Position numbers and translations under genes: made by a program. The notes under the pieces were generated by a model. It was not told where the DNA came from and ran no database searches. It saw only the letters and a list, made by a program, of their open reading frames with translations. From Streptomyces sp. 2114.4 (GTDB taxonomy: Bacteria; Actinomycetota; Actinomycetes; Streptomycetales; Streptomycetaceae): a stretch of DNA of 64,000 nt. Positions 46,683 to 56,142 of this stretch are shown here, one piece after another; within the stretch, counting starts at the first letter, position 1; each line of letters opens with the position of its first letter. Where the stretch lies: positions 2,170,001-2,234,000 of the forward strand of contig NZ_FYEY01000001.1 of NCBI RefSeq assembly GCF_900187385.1, in the 5' to 3' direction.

Positions 46683-46777
46683 GGGGGAAATTCTACGGGG
46701 GCGGGTGGGGTGCCCTGCCTGGTCGTGGGGTGCCGCGCCTGAGCACGGGACCTTGCCCGGCCCGGTGCCCCGCCCGG

Positions 46778-47854
46778 TCAGGTGGCGCGGGACACCGCGC
46801 GGGCCAGCCGGGTGGCGGCCGCGGCGCGCGGGGCGCTGCCGCCATTGTGGCGGCGGGGGTGGACGGTGTTGGCGAGGAGGACGAGGAACGTGTCGGTGGC
46901 CCGGTCGAGGACCAGGCTGGTGCCGGTGAAGCCGGTGTGCCCGGCCGCGCCGCGGCCCGCCAACTCGCCCATGAAGTACGGCTGGTCGACGCCGAAGCCC
47001 AGGCCCGGCGGGTCGAGGAGGGCGGCGACGGCGTCGGGGCCGAGGATCCGGGCCGTGCCGTAGGCGCCGCCGTTGAGCAGCGTGCGGCACAGCACGGCCA
47101 GGTCCTGGGCGGTGGAGAAGAGGCCCGCGTGGCCGGCCACGCCGCCCAGTGCCCAGGCGTTCTCGTCGTGCACCTCGCCGCGGACCAGGCCGCGGTCCGC
47201 CTTGGCCCAGGGCCGCCGCTGGTCCTCGGTCGCCGCCACGCCCTGCGGCGCCAGCGGGCCGTAGGTGGTGCTGGACATGTCCAGCGGGCCGGTGATGCCG
47301 TCGCGGATCAGGGCGTCGAGCCGGTGTCCGGTGCGCTGCTCCAGGAGCAGTTGGAGGGCGATGAGGTTGAGGTCGGAGTAGCGGTGTGCGGCGCCGGGGC
47401 GGCCGCTGGGGGCCGCTGCCTCGGTCCACAGGAGCGCCAGTTGGGCGGCGCGGGTCCGGTGGTCGTGGAAGGGCAGCTCGGGGGCGAGGCCGGAGGTGTG
47501 GGTGAGGAGCCGGCGGACGGTGATGCCGGGGGCGAAGGCGGGCAGATCGGCGCGGACCTCGTCGTCGAGGGCCAGCCGGCCGCGCTCGATCTGCTGGACC
47601 GCGGCGATGGCGGTGAAGAGCTTGCTGAGCGAGGCGAGGTCGAAGACGGTGCCGACCCGCATCGGCTCCCACAGGTCGCGGGGCAGATCGAGGCCGCGCT
47701 CGCGCTCGGGGTCCCAGGCCCGGTAGCGCAGCGCCCAGCCCGCGGCGGCCTCGGCGGCGACGACGGGGCCGCGGCCGGCCAGGACGACGACTCCGGGTGC
47801 CCAGGGCGGACGGCCCTCGGGCAGCGCCCGCACGCCGCGGACCAGCCGCTCCAT
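46778..47854 (-). CDS. Serine hydrolase, class C beta-lactamase-like
   Basis: This protein of at least 358 residues in the beta-lactamase/DD-peptidase superfamily has the catalytic SLSK tetrad in FDLASLSKLFTAI, the Tyr motif as YSD in HRYSDLNLIAL, and the HTG-like box at GHTGFTGTS. No signal peptide, so probably cytoplasmic or an esterase. Family members usually start ...YGTPSRAGLDPASM..., and exactly these residues are encoded 20 codons upstream in frame but begin at a CTG (47914), which overlaps the exporter stop as CTGA with GAGAGG upstream. The true start may be this CTG. Confidence 0.82.
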   Translation of the reverse strand: MERLVRGVRALPEGRPPWAPGVVVLAGRGPVVAAEAAAGWALRYRAWDPERERGLDLPRDLWEPMRVGTVFDLASLSKLFTAIAAVQQIERGRLALDDEVRADLPAFAPGITVRRLLTHTSGLAPELPFHDHRTRAAQLALLWTEAAAPSGRPGAAHRYSDLNLIALQLLLEQRTGHRLDALIRDGITGPLDMSSTTYGPLAPQGVAATEDQRRPWAKADRGLVRGEVHDENAWALGGVAGHAGLFSTAQDLAVLCRTLLNGGAYGTARILGPDAVAALLDPPGLGFGVDQPYFMGELAGRGAAGHTGFTGTSLVLDRATDTFLVLLANTVHPRRHNGGSAPRAAAATRLARAVSRAT

Positions 47855-47910
47855 GGAGGCGGGGTCCAGTCCCGCCCGGGACGGCGTGCCGTAGGTGAGT
47901 CTCGGTGCGT

Positions 47911-49245
47911 TCAGGGCCTGGTCCTCTCGCCGGCCGTGCTCCCGTTGCTCTCCCCCCTACGCTGCCACGGGCGGCACATCCCCAGGAAGCTCACGAGCGC
48001 CAATATGGCGCAGGAGAGCTGTACGAGGGCCATCGGCAGGGCCGTCCGCTCGCCCGCGATGCCCACCAGCGGCGAGGCCACCGAGCCGAGCAGGAAGGTG
48101 GAGGTGCCCAGCAGCGCGGAGGCGGAGCCGGCCGCATGCGGGGTGCGCAGCAGCGCGAGGGTGTTGGTGCTCGGCATGACCAGGCCCATCGCCGACATGA
48201 GGACGAAGAGGCCGGCCGCCACCGGGACCAGGCCGGGGCGGCCGAGGACGCCGGAGGACATCACCAGCAGCCCGGCGGCGGCGAGCGCGATCACGGCCAG
48301 TCCGGTGCCGAGCACCTTGTCGAGGCTGACCCGGCCGACCAGGACCTTGCCGTTGAACTGGCCGACGCACACCAGGCCGACCGAGTTGAGGCCGAAGAGC
48401 AGGCTGAAGGTCTGCGGGGAGGCGCCGTAGATCTCCTGGATGACGAACGGCGAGGCGGAGATGTAGGCGAAGAGGGCGGCGAAGGCGAAGGCGCCGACGA
48501 GGAGGTAGCCGGAGAAGGCGCGGTCGGCGAGCAGATCGCGCATGGTGCGCAGGGCCTGGCCGAGGCCGCCGGGGTGGCGGCGGGCGGGCGGCAGGGTCTC
48601 GTCGAGCCGGCGCCACACCAGGAGGGTGAGCGCGATCCCGACGGCGGTGAGGACGACGAACACGCCGCGCCAGTCGGTGATCCGGAGGATCTGGCCGCCG
48701 ATGAGCGGGGCGACCACCGGCGCCGCTCCGGAGATCAGCATCAGGGTGGAGAAGAACCGGGCCATCGCCACGCCGTCGTACAGATCGCGGACCACCGCCC
48801 GGGCGATGACGATCCCGGCGGAGCCCGCCAGGCCCTGCAACAGGCGGCAGCCGATGAGGAGTTCGGCGGTGGGGGCGAACGCGCACAGCGCGGTCGCCAG
48901 GATGTAGACCACCATGCCGGCCAGCAGCGGCCGGCGGCGGCCCCACTTGTCGCTCATCGGGCCGACGATCATCTGGCCCAGCGCCATGCCCGCCAGGCAG
49001 GTCGTCAAGGTGAGCTGGACCGTGGCGGCCGGGCTGTGCAAAGCGGCGGTGACCTGCGGCAGGGCCGGCAGATACATGTCCATGGAGAGCGGCGGTACCG
49101 CCGTGAGGCCGCCGAGGACGAGGGTGACGAGGAGGCCGGTGCGGCGGGACGCGGGCAGCGGGACCGGTGCGCCCGGCGCTGCCGGCGCGCCCCGCTCGGC
49201 TATGGCGGGTAGGTCCGCGGAATCGGCCGCGCCGGGCTCCGTCAT
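47911..49245 (-). CDS. Bcr/CflA-type multidrug exporter (MFS)
   Basis: This 444-residue MFS protein has 12 predicted helices. It shows the DHA1 Bcr/CflA marks PPLSMDMYLPALPQVTAAL (signature D at the first loop), GPMSDKWGRRRPLL and RAVVRDLYDGVAMARFFS. Start ATG 49245 is preferred over 49257 because GGAG lies six bases upstream. It ends within the leader of the serine hydrolase gene, likely an operon. Substrate unknown; the family exports bicyclomycin, sulfonamides or cysteine. Confidence 0.87.
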   Translation of the reverse strand: MTEPGAADSADLPAIAERGAPAAPGAPVPLPASRRTGLLVTLVLGGLTAVPPLSMDMYLPALPQVTAALHSPAATVQLTLTTCLAGMALGQMIVGPMSDKWGRRRPLLAGMVVYILATALCAFAPTAELLIGCRLLQGLAGSAGIVIARAVVRDLYDGVAMARFFSTLMLISGAAPVVAPLIGGQILRITDWRGVFVVLTAVGIALTLLVWRRLDETLPPARRHPGGLGQALRTMRDLLADRAFSGYLLVGAFAFAALFAYISASPFVIQEIYGASPQTFSLLFGLNSVGLVCVGQFNGKVLVGRVSLDKVLGTGLAVIALAAAGLLVMSSGVLGRPGLVPVAAGLFVLMSAMGLVMPSTNTLALLRTPHAAGSASALLGTSTFLLGSVASPLVGIAGERTALPMALVQLSCAILALVSFLGMCRPWQRRGESNGSTAGERTRP

Positions 49246-49341
49246 CGGTGTCTCCATGGGTCGTCGAGGGCGGCACCATGGTGTCATGCACAAGGCGGCT
49301 CCCGGCAGGTTCCGGACCGGTCCCTTGGACGGAAACCGGAC

Positions 49342-49367
49342 GGGCCTTGGTCCTAGGACCAAGGCCC
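49342..49367. terminator. 26-bp perfect palindrome 13 bp after phoD
   Basis: GGGCCTTGGTCCT is followed immediately by its exact reverse complement. The stem would be 11 bp with a CTAG loop. It is positioned as the phoD terminator on the minus strand. Confidence 0.6.
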
Positions 49368-49379
49368 CGGCCGGCCCGG

Positions 49380-51008
49380 TCAGGCGGGCTTCAGCCCGGG
49401 ATCGCCCGCCTCGGAGACGAAGGAGGCGGCGGTGCGCACCGGCGCTCCGGGGGTGGTGACGGCGGACACCGTGCGGTAGTCGCCGCGGGCGGTGTCCTGG
49501 CCGAGGGTGACGGTGACATAGCCGCGCCGGCCGTTGTAGAACTTCATGTGCGGGTTGGCGGCCAGGTACGTGGCCCAGTTGGCGGGCTTGTCCGCGCCGT
49601 CCTTGCCGCTGGCGATCGAGGTGGTGACGAACTCCACCCCGGCGGTGCGCGAGCCGGGGTCCTTGAAGTCCTTCTTGATGTCGAAGGCGTAGTGGACGTG
49701 CACATCGCCGGTGAGCACGACGAGGTTGTCCACGCCCGCCGACTCCGCGCCCGCAAGGACCCGGTCGCGGGAGGCCGCGTAGCCGTCCCAGGCGTCCATG
49801 CTCAGCTGGTAGCCGGGGCCGGTGGCGTTGCGCCGCTCGGAGAAGGTGACCTGCTGCGGCAGGACGTTCCAGCGCGCGGAGGACTGCCGCCAGCCGTCGA
49901 TCAGCCAGCGCTCCTGGGCGGCGCCGGTCAGGGTGCGCGCGGGGTCCAGGGACTCGGGGCCCGGGGCGTGCCAGCCGTCGCCGTAGGCCTGGTCGGAGCG
50001 GTACTGGCGGGTGTCGAGGATGTCGAACTGGGCGAGCTGCCCGTACTGGACGCGGCGGTAGAGCCGGGCGTCGGGACCGTCGGGCCGCTGCGGGCGGCGC
50101 AACGGCTGGTTCTCCCAGTACGCCCGGTAGGCGGCGGCCCGGCGGACGAGGAACGCGGCGGGCGGGAGGTCGTCCTCGCTGATGTCGGAGGCGTAGTTGT
50201 TCTCCACCTCGTGGTCGTCCCAGGTGACGATGAAGGGGTGCGCGGCGTGCGCGGCCTGCAGGTCCGGGTCGGACTTGTACAGGGCGTAGCGCAGGCGGTA
50301 GTCCTCCAGGGTGACCGTCTCCCGGTTGAAGACCGCGGGCAGCGTGCGGTCGGTGTAGTGGCGGACGCCGCCGGCCGCGTCGACCGGGTACTCGTAGAGG
50401 TAGTCGCCGAGGTGGAAGACGACGTCGAGGTCTTCCTCGGCCAGGTGCCGGTAGGCCGTGAAGTAGCCGTCGTGGTAGGCCTGGCAGGAGACCGCGGCGA
50501 GCTTCAGCTCGGAGAGCCGGGCGGCGCGGGCGGGCGCGGTGCGGGTGCGGCCGACCGGGCTGATCCAGTTGCCGGCGCGGAAGCGGTAGTAGTAGACGCG
50601 GTCGGGTGCGAGGCCGGTGGGCTCGATGTGCACGGAGTGGTGGAACTCCGGGTGCGCCTCGGCGCGGCCCTGGCCGGCCAGCCGCTGGAAGCGCTCGTCG
50701 TAGGCGACTTCCCAGCGGACGGTGACCCTGGCGTCCGGCATGCCGTTGTCCGGCTCGTACGGGCGCGGTGCGAGCCGGGTCCACAGCACCACGGAGCCGG
50801 GCTGCGGGTCGCCGGAGGCCACGCCGAGGGTGAAGGGGTTCTCGGCGATCTTCCGCGCGTCGGCCTCGGCGGCGAAGGCGCCGGCGCCCGGGAGGTTGGT
50901 CGTGAAGGCGAGCGCGGCGGCGGCTCCGGTGACGGTGAGAAAGCGGCGGCGGCCGACATGTGCGGCGGCTGCCCGGATCTCCTGCTCGTGCGGCGCGTGG
51001 TGCGTCAT
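49380..51008 (-). CDS. phoD: Alkaline phosphatase D (Tat-secreted)
   Basis: This 542-residue phosphodiesterase/phosphomonoesterase has a twin-arginine signal (HVGRRRFLTVTGAAAALAFT). Metal-ligand motifs of PhoD are intact: SCQAYHDGYF, DVVFHLGDYLYEY, WDDHEVENN and LTGDVHVHYAFD. The N-terminal immunoglobulin-like domain (FTLGVASGDPQPGSVVLWTR) is typical. It releases phosphate from teichoic acids or nucleotides outside the cell. Start ATG 51008 is the one before the signal. In Streptomyces phoD is PhoP-controlled, but I see no clear PHO box in the 430-bp upstream region. Confidence 0.92.
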   Translation of the reverse strand: MTHHAPHEQEIRAAAAHVGRRRFLTVTGAAAALAFTTNLPGAGAFAAEADARKIAENPFTLGVASGDPQPGSVVLWTRLAPRPYEPDNGMPDARVTVRWEVAYDERFQRLAGQGRAEAHPEFHHSVHIEPTGLAPDRVYYYRFRAGNWISPVGRTRTAPARAARLSELKLAAVSCQAYHDGYFTAYRHLAEEDLDVVFHLGDYLYEYPVDAAGGVRHYTDRTLPAVFNRETVTLEDYRLRYALYKSDPDLQAAHAAHPFIVTWDDHEVENNYASDISEDDLPPAAFLVRRAAAYRAYWENQPLRRPQRPDGPDARLYRRVQYGQLAQFDILDTRQYRSDQAYGDGWHAPGPESLDPARTLTGAAQERWLIDGWRQSSARWNVLPQQVTFSERRNATGPGYQLSMDAWDGYAASRDRVLAGAESAGVDNLVVLTGDVHVHYAFDIKKDFKDPGSRTAGVEFVTTSIASGKDGADKPANWATYLAANPHMKFYNGRRGYVTVTLGQDTARGDYRTVSAVTTPGAPVRTAASFVSEAGDPGLKPA

Positions 51009-51104
51009 CTGGCCCTCCCCTGGCGGCGGTTGTCCCAGTGATTGCAGGGCCGCGGGACGGCGCGGCGCTGTCCCGTGCACGACGCAGGCATGACAGGTGG
51101 ATGA

Positions 51105-51389
51105 GGACCGGTCCCGCAACGGACGCCGTCGGACAATCACGGCACCCTCGGTGGCAAGGCCCTGACGGCGGGCACCCCGGCACGGCCTGCCTCCCCGGCC
51201 CTGCCCGCCGCCCCGGCACCCGCCCCGGCCGCTCCCCCGGCATCCGGCACGGCCCCCGCCGACGACCATGACGCCCTGCTGCGCCGGCTGCGCGAAGTGG
51301 GCGAGTTGCGCCGGGACGGTGTCCTCACCGAGGAGGAGTTCACCGCCGCGAAGGCCGCGGTGCTGCAGCGCTTCCACACCACGGGCTGA
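51105..51389 (+). pseudogene. SHOCT-domain fragment without a start codon
   Basis: The frame ends [20 protein letters not shown], a clear SHOCT (short C-terminal helical) domain, with a Pro/Ala-rich linker before it. In-frame stop codons bound it at 51102. No ATG, GTG or TTG occurs in the 48 codons before the domain, so as read it cannot be translated whole. A frameshift or start loss, or an unusual CTG start (51162), are the options. It lies in the phoD/SDR divergent gap. Confidence 0.6.
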
Positions 51390-51438
51390 GGCGCGGCGGC
51401 TGCCCGTCCGCCCGCCGTACGCCGTTTACGCTGCCGCC

Positions 51439-52374
51439 ATGGCAGAGAACACAGAGCCGGCACGGACCACGGGGACGACGCCGAGGGCACGGGCCGGGCA
51501 GGTGGGCGGCACGGCGACCGCGGACCGGCCCACGCTGCCGGCACCGACCTCGCGGGGCGGACAGCGGACGCAGACGGCACCTACGCCACAGGAGGCACGG
51601 CAGGACGGGGCACCGCACCGGAAGGTGGCCGTGGTCACCGGCGCCGGGTCCGGCATCGGACGGGCGGTCGCCCATGCGCTGATCGCCGCCCACTGGACGG
51701 TGGTCCTGGCCGGGCGGCGCGCGCAGGCACTGGCGGAGACCTCCCGGCTGGCGGGCCCGCTGGACTCCGGCGGCCCCGCGGTGCTGACGGTGCCGACCGA
51801 TGTCACCCGCCCCGATGAGGTCGACGCCCTCTTCGCCACCGTCCGCGAACGCTTCGGCCGGGTCGATCTGCTCTTCAACAACGCGGGCACGTTCGGCCGG
51901 GCGGCGGCGCTGGAGGATCTGGCCTACGACGACTGGCGCGCGGTCGTCGACGTCAACCTCACCGGCTCCTTCCTCTGCGCCCAGGCCGCGTTCCGCGCCA
52001 TGAAGTCCCAGGAGCCGCAGGGCGGACGCATCATCAACAACGGTTCGGTCTCCGCGCACGTCCCGCGCCCGCACTCCGTCGCGTACACCGCCACCAAGCA
52101 CGCGATGACCGGCCTGACCAAGTCGCTCTCCCTGGACGGCCGTCCGTACGGCATCGCCTGCGGCCAGATCGACATCGGCAATGCGGCGACCGAGATGACC
52201 GGCCGGATGCAGACCGGCATCCTGCAGGCGAACGGCCAACTGACGGTGGAGCCCGTGATGGACGCGGCGGATGTGGCCCGCACGGTGGTGCACATGGCGG
52301 AGCTGCCGCTGACGGCCAATGTGCAGTTCGCGACGGTGATGGCGACCAACATGCCCTACATCGGGCGGGGTTGA
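51439..52374 (+). CDS. Short-chain dehydrogenase/reductase
   Basis: This 311-residue SDR enzyme has the cofactor loop [17 protein letters not shown] in [11 protein letters not shown], and the catalytic Ser-Tyr-Lys of [10 protein letters not shown] ... [10 protein letters not shown]. The first about 60 residues are a polar Thr/Gln/Pro-rich extension outside the fold. ATG 51439 lies soon after the SHOCT fragment. The substrate cannot be deduced. Unusual retention of N-terminal disorder may indicate a different start within it, but no alternative has a better ribosome site. Confidence 0.85.
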   Translation: MAENTEPARTTGTTPRARAGQVGGTATADRPTLPAPTSRGGQRTQTAPTPQEARQDGAPHRKVAVVTGAGSGIGRAVAHALIAAHWTVVLAGRRAQALAETSRLAGPLDSGGPAVLTVPTDVTRPDEVDALFATVRERFGRVDLLFNNAGTFGRAAALEDLAYDDWRAVVDVNLTGSFLCAQAAFRAMKSQEPQGGRIINNGSVSAHVPRPHSVAYTATKHAMTGLTKSLSLDGRPYGIACGQIDIGNAATEMTGRMQTGILQANGQLTVEPVMDAADVARTVVHMAELPLTANVQFATVMATNMPYIGRG

Positions 52375-52647
52375 GGGATGGACAGAGGGTGGGGCCGGGG
52401 CGAGGAAGCGGAGGCTGAAGGCGGGCCGGGGCGCCGGCCTTGAGGGCGGCGCTCGCCGCCGGGGGCCGGTCCGCCGCACCGGCCCGGCGCGTCGAATCCC
52501 CGTACGACCCCTGCCCTCCTGTCGCTTCCGGTGGCACCCTTGCCTCGGATCCGCACCACTCATCTGCCGGGGCCGCCCGCGCGCGGCCCCGATCCCCCGC
52601 GGCCGTGCGCGCCCCGGCGCGCGCGGCCCCCGCAGAAGGAGTTACGC

Positions 52648-53697
52648 GTGAGACGAACCGTTCGCGGCATACCGGCAGTTCACGGCATACCCGCGCCACA
52701 CCGTGTACGCAGGTCCCGGGCCGCCCTCGGCACCCTGACCGCTGCCGGTACGCTGCTCGCCCTGCTGCTCCCCACCGGCTCGGCCGCCGCCACCGGGCAC
52801 AGCTCCCCCTCCCACCGCTCCCCCGCCCCGCATGCCGCCGCCTTCTGGACCGCGGAGCGGATGCGCAGCGCCGTTCCCCTGGACCTCACCGCACCCGCGA
52901 AGCACGCGCGCGCCATCACGGTCCCGCGCAGCGCCCCGCTGAAGGTGGCCCCCACGCTCCCACGGCTCCCGCAGGCCCCGAAGGCGCCCTCCATCGGCCC
53001 GCTGCTCCCCGGTACGCTCCCCCAGGCCGGCGGGCCCTGGACCGGCGGCGGCGCGGTCACCAAGACCACCGGCCGGGTGTTCTTCACCTACCAGGGCCGC
53101 ACCGCAGCCTGTTCCGGTGACGCCGTGACCAGCGGCAACAAGAGCACCGTGCTCACCGCGGGGCACTGTGTGAAGCTGGGCGGCGTCTGGCACACCGACT
53201 GGATCTTCGTCCCCGGCTACCACGACGGCGAGGCGCCGTACGGCAAGTGGGCGGCGGCCAAGACGCTCTCCACCCCGCAGTGGACGGCCAACGAGGACAT
53301 CAACTACGACGTCGGTGCCGCGGTGGTCGCCCCGCTCGACGGCAAGAAGCTCACCGATGTCGTCGGCGGCCAGGGCCTGTCCTTCAACTCCGGCTACAGC
53401 AAGGCGATGTACGCCTTCGGCTTCCCCGCGGCCGCCCCGTACGACGGCAGCAAGCTGATCTACTGCAGCGGCACCGCCTTCAAGGACCCGCTGTTCTCCG
53501 GTGACCACGGTCTGGCCTGCAACATGACCGGCGGCTCCAGCGGCGGCCCCTGGTTCACCGCCTTCGACGAGAAGACCGGCACCGGCCTGCAGTCCTCGGT
53601 GAACAGCTTCGGCTACCAGTTCTGGGCCAACACCATGTTCGGCCCGTACTTCGGCGACGACGCCAAGAACCTCTACACCACGGCCCAGTCCTCCTGA
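52648..53697 (+). CDS. Secreted trypsin-like serine protease
   Basis: This 349-residue chymotrypsin-fold protease has a long signal peptide (AALGTLTAAGTLLALLLPTG) followed by a His/Pro-rich propeptide. Catalytic residues: His in LTAGHCVKLGG, Asp in NEDINYDVGAAV and Ser in NMTGGSSGGPWF. GTG 52648 has AGAAGGAG six bases upstream. It is the V8/glutamyl-endopeptidase-like group often secreted by streptomycetes. It stands alone; a hairpin at 53716 follows. Probably scavenges peptides or processes extracellular proteins. Confidence 0.9.
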   Translation: MRRTVRGIPAVHGIPAPHRVRRSRAALGTLTAAGTLLALLLPTGSAAATGHSSPSHRSPAPHAAAFWTAERMRSAVPLDLTAPAKHARAITVPRSAPLKVAPTLPRLPQAPKAPSIGPLLPGTLPQAGGPWTGGGAVTKTTGRVFFTYQGRTAACSGDAVTSGNKSTVLTAGHCVKLGGVWHTDWIFVPGYHDGEAPYGKWAAAKTLSTPQWTANEDINYDVGAAVVAPLDGKKLTDVVGGQGLSFNSGYSKAMYAFGFPAAAPYDGSKLIYCSGTAFKDPLFSGDHGLACNMTGGSSGGPWFTAFDEKTGTGLQSSVNSFGYQFWANTMFGPYFGDDAKNLYTTAQSS

Positions 53698-53715
53698 TCT
53701 CCCACCCCGTGCCCC

Positions 53716-53748
53716 GGGGGCCGTACGGCCGGACCGCGTGCGGCCCCC
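53716..53748. terminator. Hairpin between converging genes
   Basis: GGGGGCCG (53716-53723) pairs with CGGCCCCC (53741-53748) with a 17-base loop. It directly abuts the stop of the hydrolase gene on the other strand and ends the protease transcript. Confidence 0.6.
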
Positions 53749-55461
53749 TCACCCGCCGTCCTTTTCCGGAACGACCGGCAGCAGCAGGAAGGACGGATGC
53801 CTCCCCCCGCTGATCAGCGTCGTCCGGCCCGCGTAGACGTCCGAGCCCCGGTCCTCGGCATCGGTGTGCAGGAAGGTGCCGCTGCCCCGCATCGCGACCC
53901 CGGACGCCGACGGCCACGGCCCCTCCCCCGGAAGCTCGAAGTCCCGGCCCTGGACCGAGACGCCGAGGCGGTAGCCGGCCGGGACGACCACCGACGTCGG
54001 CCAGATCTCGACGTGCAGGTCGACCGGTTCGCCGGGGGTGAGCGGCTGCCGCTCGTCGAAGGTGTGCCAGGGCCGGTAGGGCTCGCTGCGCGCGCGGTCG
54101 AGCTTGCGGAGCGAGGCCCGCAGCCAGCCCAGTCCGATCGCCCCGTGCGGGTCCGTCGCGCCGACGAAGGTGACCTCGCGGCCGCCGGGGTCCTGCACCC
54201 GGAGGGTGAGGAACAGATCGGCGTCCGTGGTCGACGAGGCCACCCGCAGCGACGCGGAGGCGGGGCCGGTCAGCTCCAGTTCGTCCGTCAGGGGCTCGGT
54301 CCAGAACGTCAGGCCCTCGCCGAGCGCGTCGAACCCGGCACTCCGCTCGCCGGGGGCCGCCGCCGGCGCGAGCGCCAGACGGTCGAGATCGAGGTGGAAC
54401 GCCGTCCACTGGGTGCGCGCCAACGGCCACTCCGCTTCCGGCCGTTGCGCGAAGCCGCCGTCGGCCCGCCGGATGTTGAGGAGGACCGGCGGCTGATCGT
54501 CCCAGCCGGTGTCGCGGCCCTGGAGGAAGTGTCCGAAGAACCGCTTCTGCAGGCCGACCCCGTAGTCCGTGTAGAACTCCACCCAGTGCTGCAGCCCATG
54601 CACTTCCAGCCACTTCCGGTCACTGGCGACCCTCTCGTATCCCTCGAAGCCGCCCCGTGTGTGCAGGTGATGCGCCCAGTTGACCGCGGCCAGCACCGGG
54701 ACGGTGATCCGCGACAGGTCCGCGGTCCGCTCCCGGTAGTACGCGTCGAGCAGCGCATGATCGTGCACCGCGCCGACCGGGTCGGCCGCGTTCTTCGCCC
54801 GCTCCTCGTCGCTCAGCACCCCGGGGCCGGTGACCGGAACACCCGTGATCCGGTGCCAGGGACTGCCGCCCACCCCGTGCTGCACCGAGGCGACCTGCGC
54901 CGGGTACCACTGCTGCAGGAAGGTGTGCAGGATCCCGCCGTGATGGGTGAGTTCGCGGTAGAAGTCGGTGCCGCCCTCCCAGGGGCAGATGGCCGCGAGG
55001 TGCGGCGGCCGCAGCGCGGCGACCTGCCACTGGTTGACCGCGTAGTACGAGATGCCGAGCAGCCCCACCCTGCCGTTGCTCCAGGGCTGGGCGCCCGCCC
55101 ACTCGATGCACTCGTAGTAGTCCCGCGTCTCGCGCGGCGAGAAGATGTCCAGGTAGCCCGGTGACCGGCCGGCACCGCGCGAGTCGACCCGGATCACCAC
55201 GTACCCGTCGGGCACCCACTTCTCCGGATCGGCCGTCTCCCAGTTCTGGTAGCGGTTCGAGGACCCGGCGACGGCATCCGGGTGCTCGTCCGCCAGGGTG
55301 CGCCACATCGGCGCGAACCCCTCCTGGAAGGCGAGGCCCTTGGCGTACGGCCCATGACTCATGATCACGGGGTGGGTCGCACCGTCGTCCGGCAGGAACA
55401 CATCGGCGCGGAGCTCGACCCCGTCGTCCATCGTGATCGGCGCATCCCAGTCGACGAGCAT
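53749..55461 (-). CDS. CocE/NonD-family hydrolase (X-Pro dipeptidyl-peptidase fold)
   Basis: This 570-residue serine hydrolase has an alpha/beta domain at the N-terminus and a jelly-roll at the C-terminus. The nucleophile elbow is GLLGISYYAVNQW; DSRGAGRSPGYLDIFS and ICPWEGGTDFYRELTHHGG are family landmarks, and the His is likely in HGLQHW. CocE-type enzymes hydrolyse esters or X-Pro peptides. ATG 55461 has GAGG eight bases upstream; the GTG one codon earlier is possible. No signal peptide. It converges on the secreted protease. Confidence 0.87.
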   Translation of the reverse strand: MLVDWDAPITMDDGVELRADVFLPDDGATHPVIMSHGPYAKGLAFQEGFAPMWRTLADEHPDAVAGSSNRYQNWETADPEKWVPDGYVVIRVDSRGAGRSPGYLDIFSPRETRDYYECIEWAGAQPWSNGRVGLLGISYYAVNQWQVAALRPPHLAAICPWEGGTDFYRELTHHGGILHTFLQQWYPAQVASVQHGVGGSPWHRITGVPVTGPGVLSDEERAKNAADPVGAVHDHALLDAYYRERTADLSRITVPVLAAVNWAHHLHTRGGFEGYERVASDRKWLEVHGLQHWVEFYTDYGVGLQKRFFGHFLQGRDTGWDDQPPVLLNIRRADGGFAQRPEAEWPLARTQWTAFHLDLDRLALAPAAAPGERSAGFDALGEGLTFWTEPLTDELELTGPASASLRVASSTTDADLFLTLRVQDPGGREVTFVGATDPHGAIGLGWLRASLRKLDRARSEPYRPWHTFDERQPLTPGEPVDLHVEIWPTSVVVPAGYRLGVSVQGRDFELPGEGPWPSASGVAMRGSGTFLHTDAEDRGSDVYAGRTTLISGGRHPSFLLLPVVPEKDGG

Positions 55462-56142
55462 CACACCGTCCTCGGAGCAACCCCCCGAAGCACTGAGCAC
55501 TGCCGCGGCGCCCACCGTCCGGGCGGACGGCCGGCACCGCTCCCGCCTCCCATTGTCCGCGGGGATCCGCGGGGGCGCCATGGCGTGCGGGGCGGGACGC
55601 AGGGCGGGCCAGGGGACGCCGGAGGGGCGCCACGAGGCAGGGCGCCGGCCGGGAGGGCAGGGACGGCCGCGGCCTGCGGGCGAGGGCGGCCGGGCCCGCC
55701 GGTTCACCCCGGCGCACCTCTCTGACCAGCAGGTATCCCGCTCCTGATGCGGCCCGGAAGCGCCGGGTTACGTGTCCTCACCAAGGGCAGGGAGCTGCAC
55801 TACACTCTCGCCAGTCGAAATGGGTTGGACATGCAGCGAATTGCGGGGCGGTGCGGGCGTTCCGGCAGGCAAGGGGGCGCCCTCCGAGCCCCCGCGGGAA
55901 GGGTGGACCGTGTCCGGACCTGCCCCGTCTTTGGCCAAAGAAGGCCTTCCTCCGTCTCGTCCCGCCGGAAACATGCCGTGCGGTATCCCTCGGTAGCCCT
56001 ACAGTCACTCTGGCTGAGACCGCACCGCCCCCGACCGTCCGACACCCGCCGAGCCCGACGTCTTCCCCCGCCCCGTACCGTCCCCTCTCCTCCCGTCCCC
56101 TCTTCCCCCCGAGCGCAGCAACAGCCGTAGGAGTATCCGTTC
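55462..56142. other. 680-bp gap, no gene seen, candidate control region
   Basis: No frame here has protein-like composition. The right half contains CTTTGGCCAAAG (perfect 12-bp palindrome, 55929-55940) and -10-like hexamers TACACT (55801) and TACAGT (56000). It probably carries the promoter of the metallopeptidase operon and binding sites for a regulator such as the XRE protein at 60929-61660. Confidence 0.4.

Noticed and set aside
48542..48907. Plus-strand frames inside the Bcr/CflA exporter
   Set aside because: Antisense readings with no codon-usage support, since the transporter on the other strand is intact.
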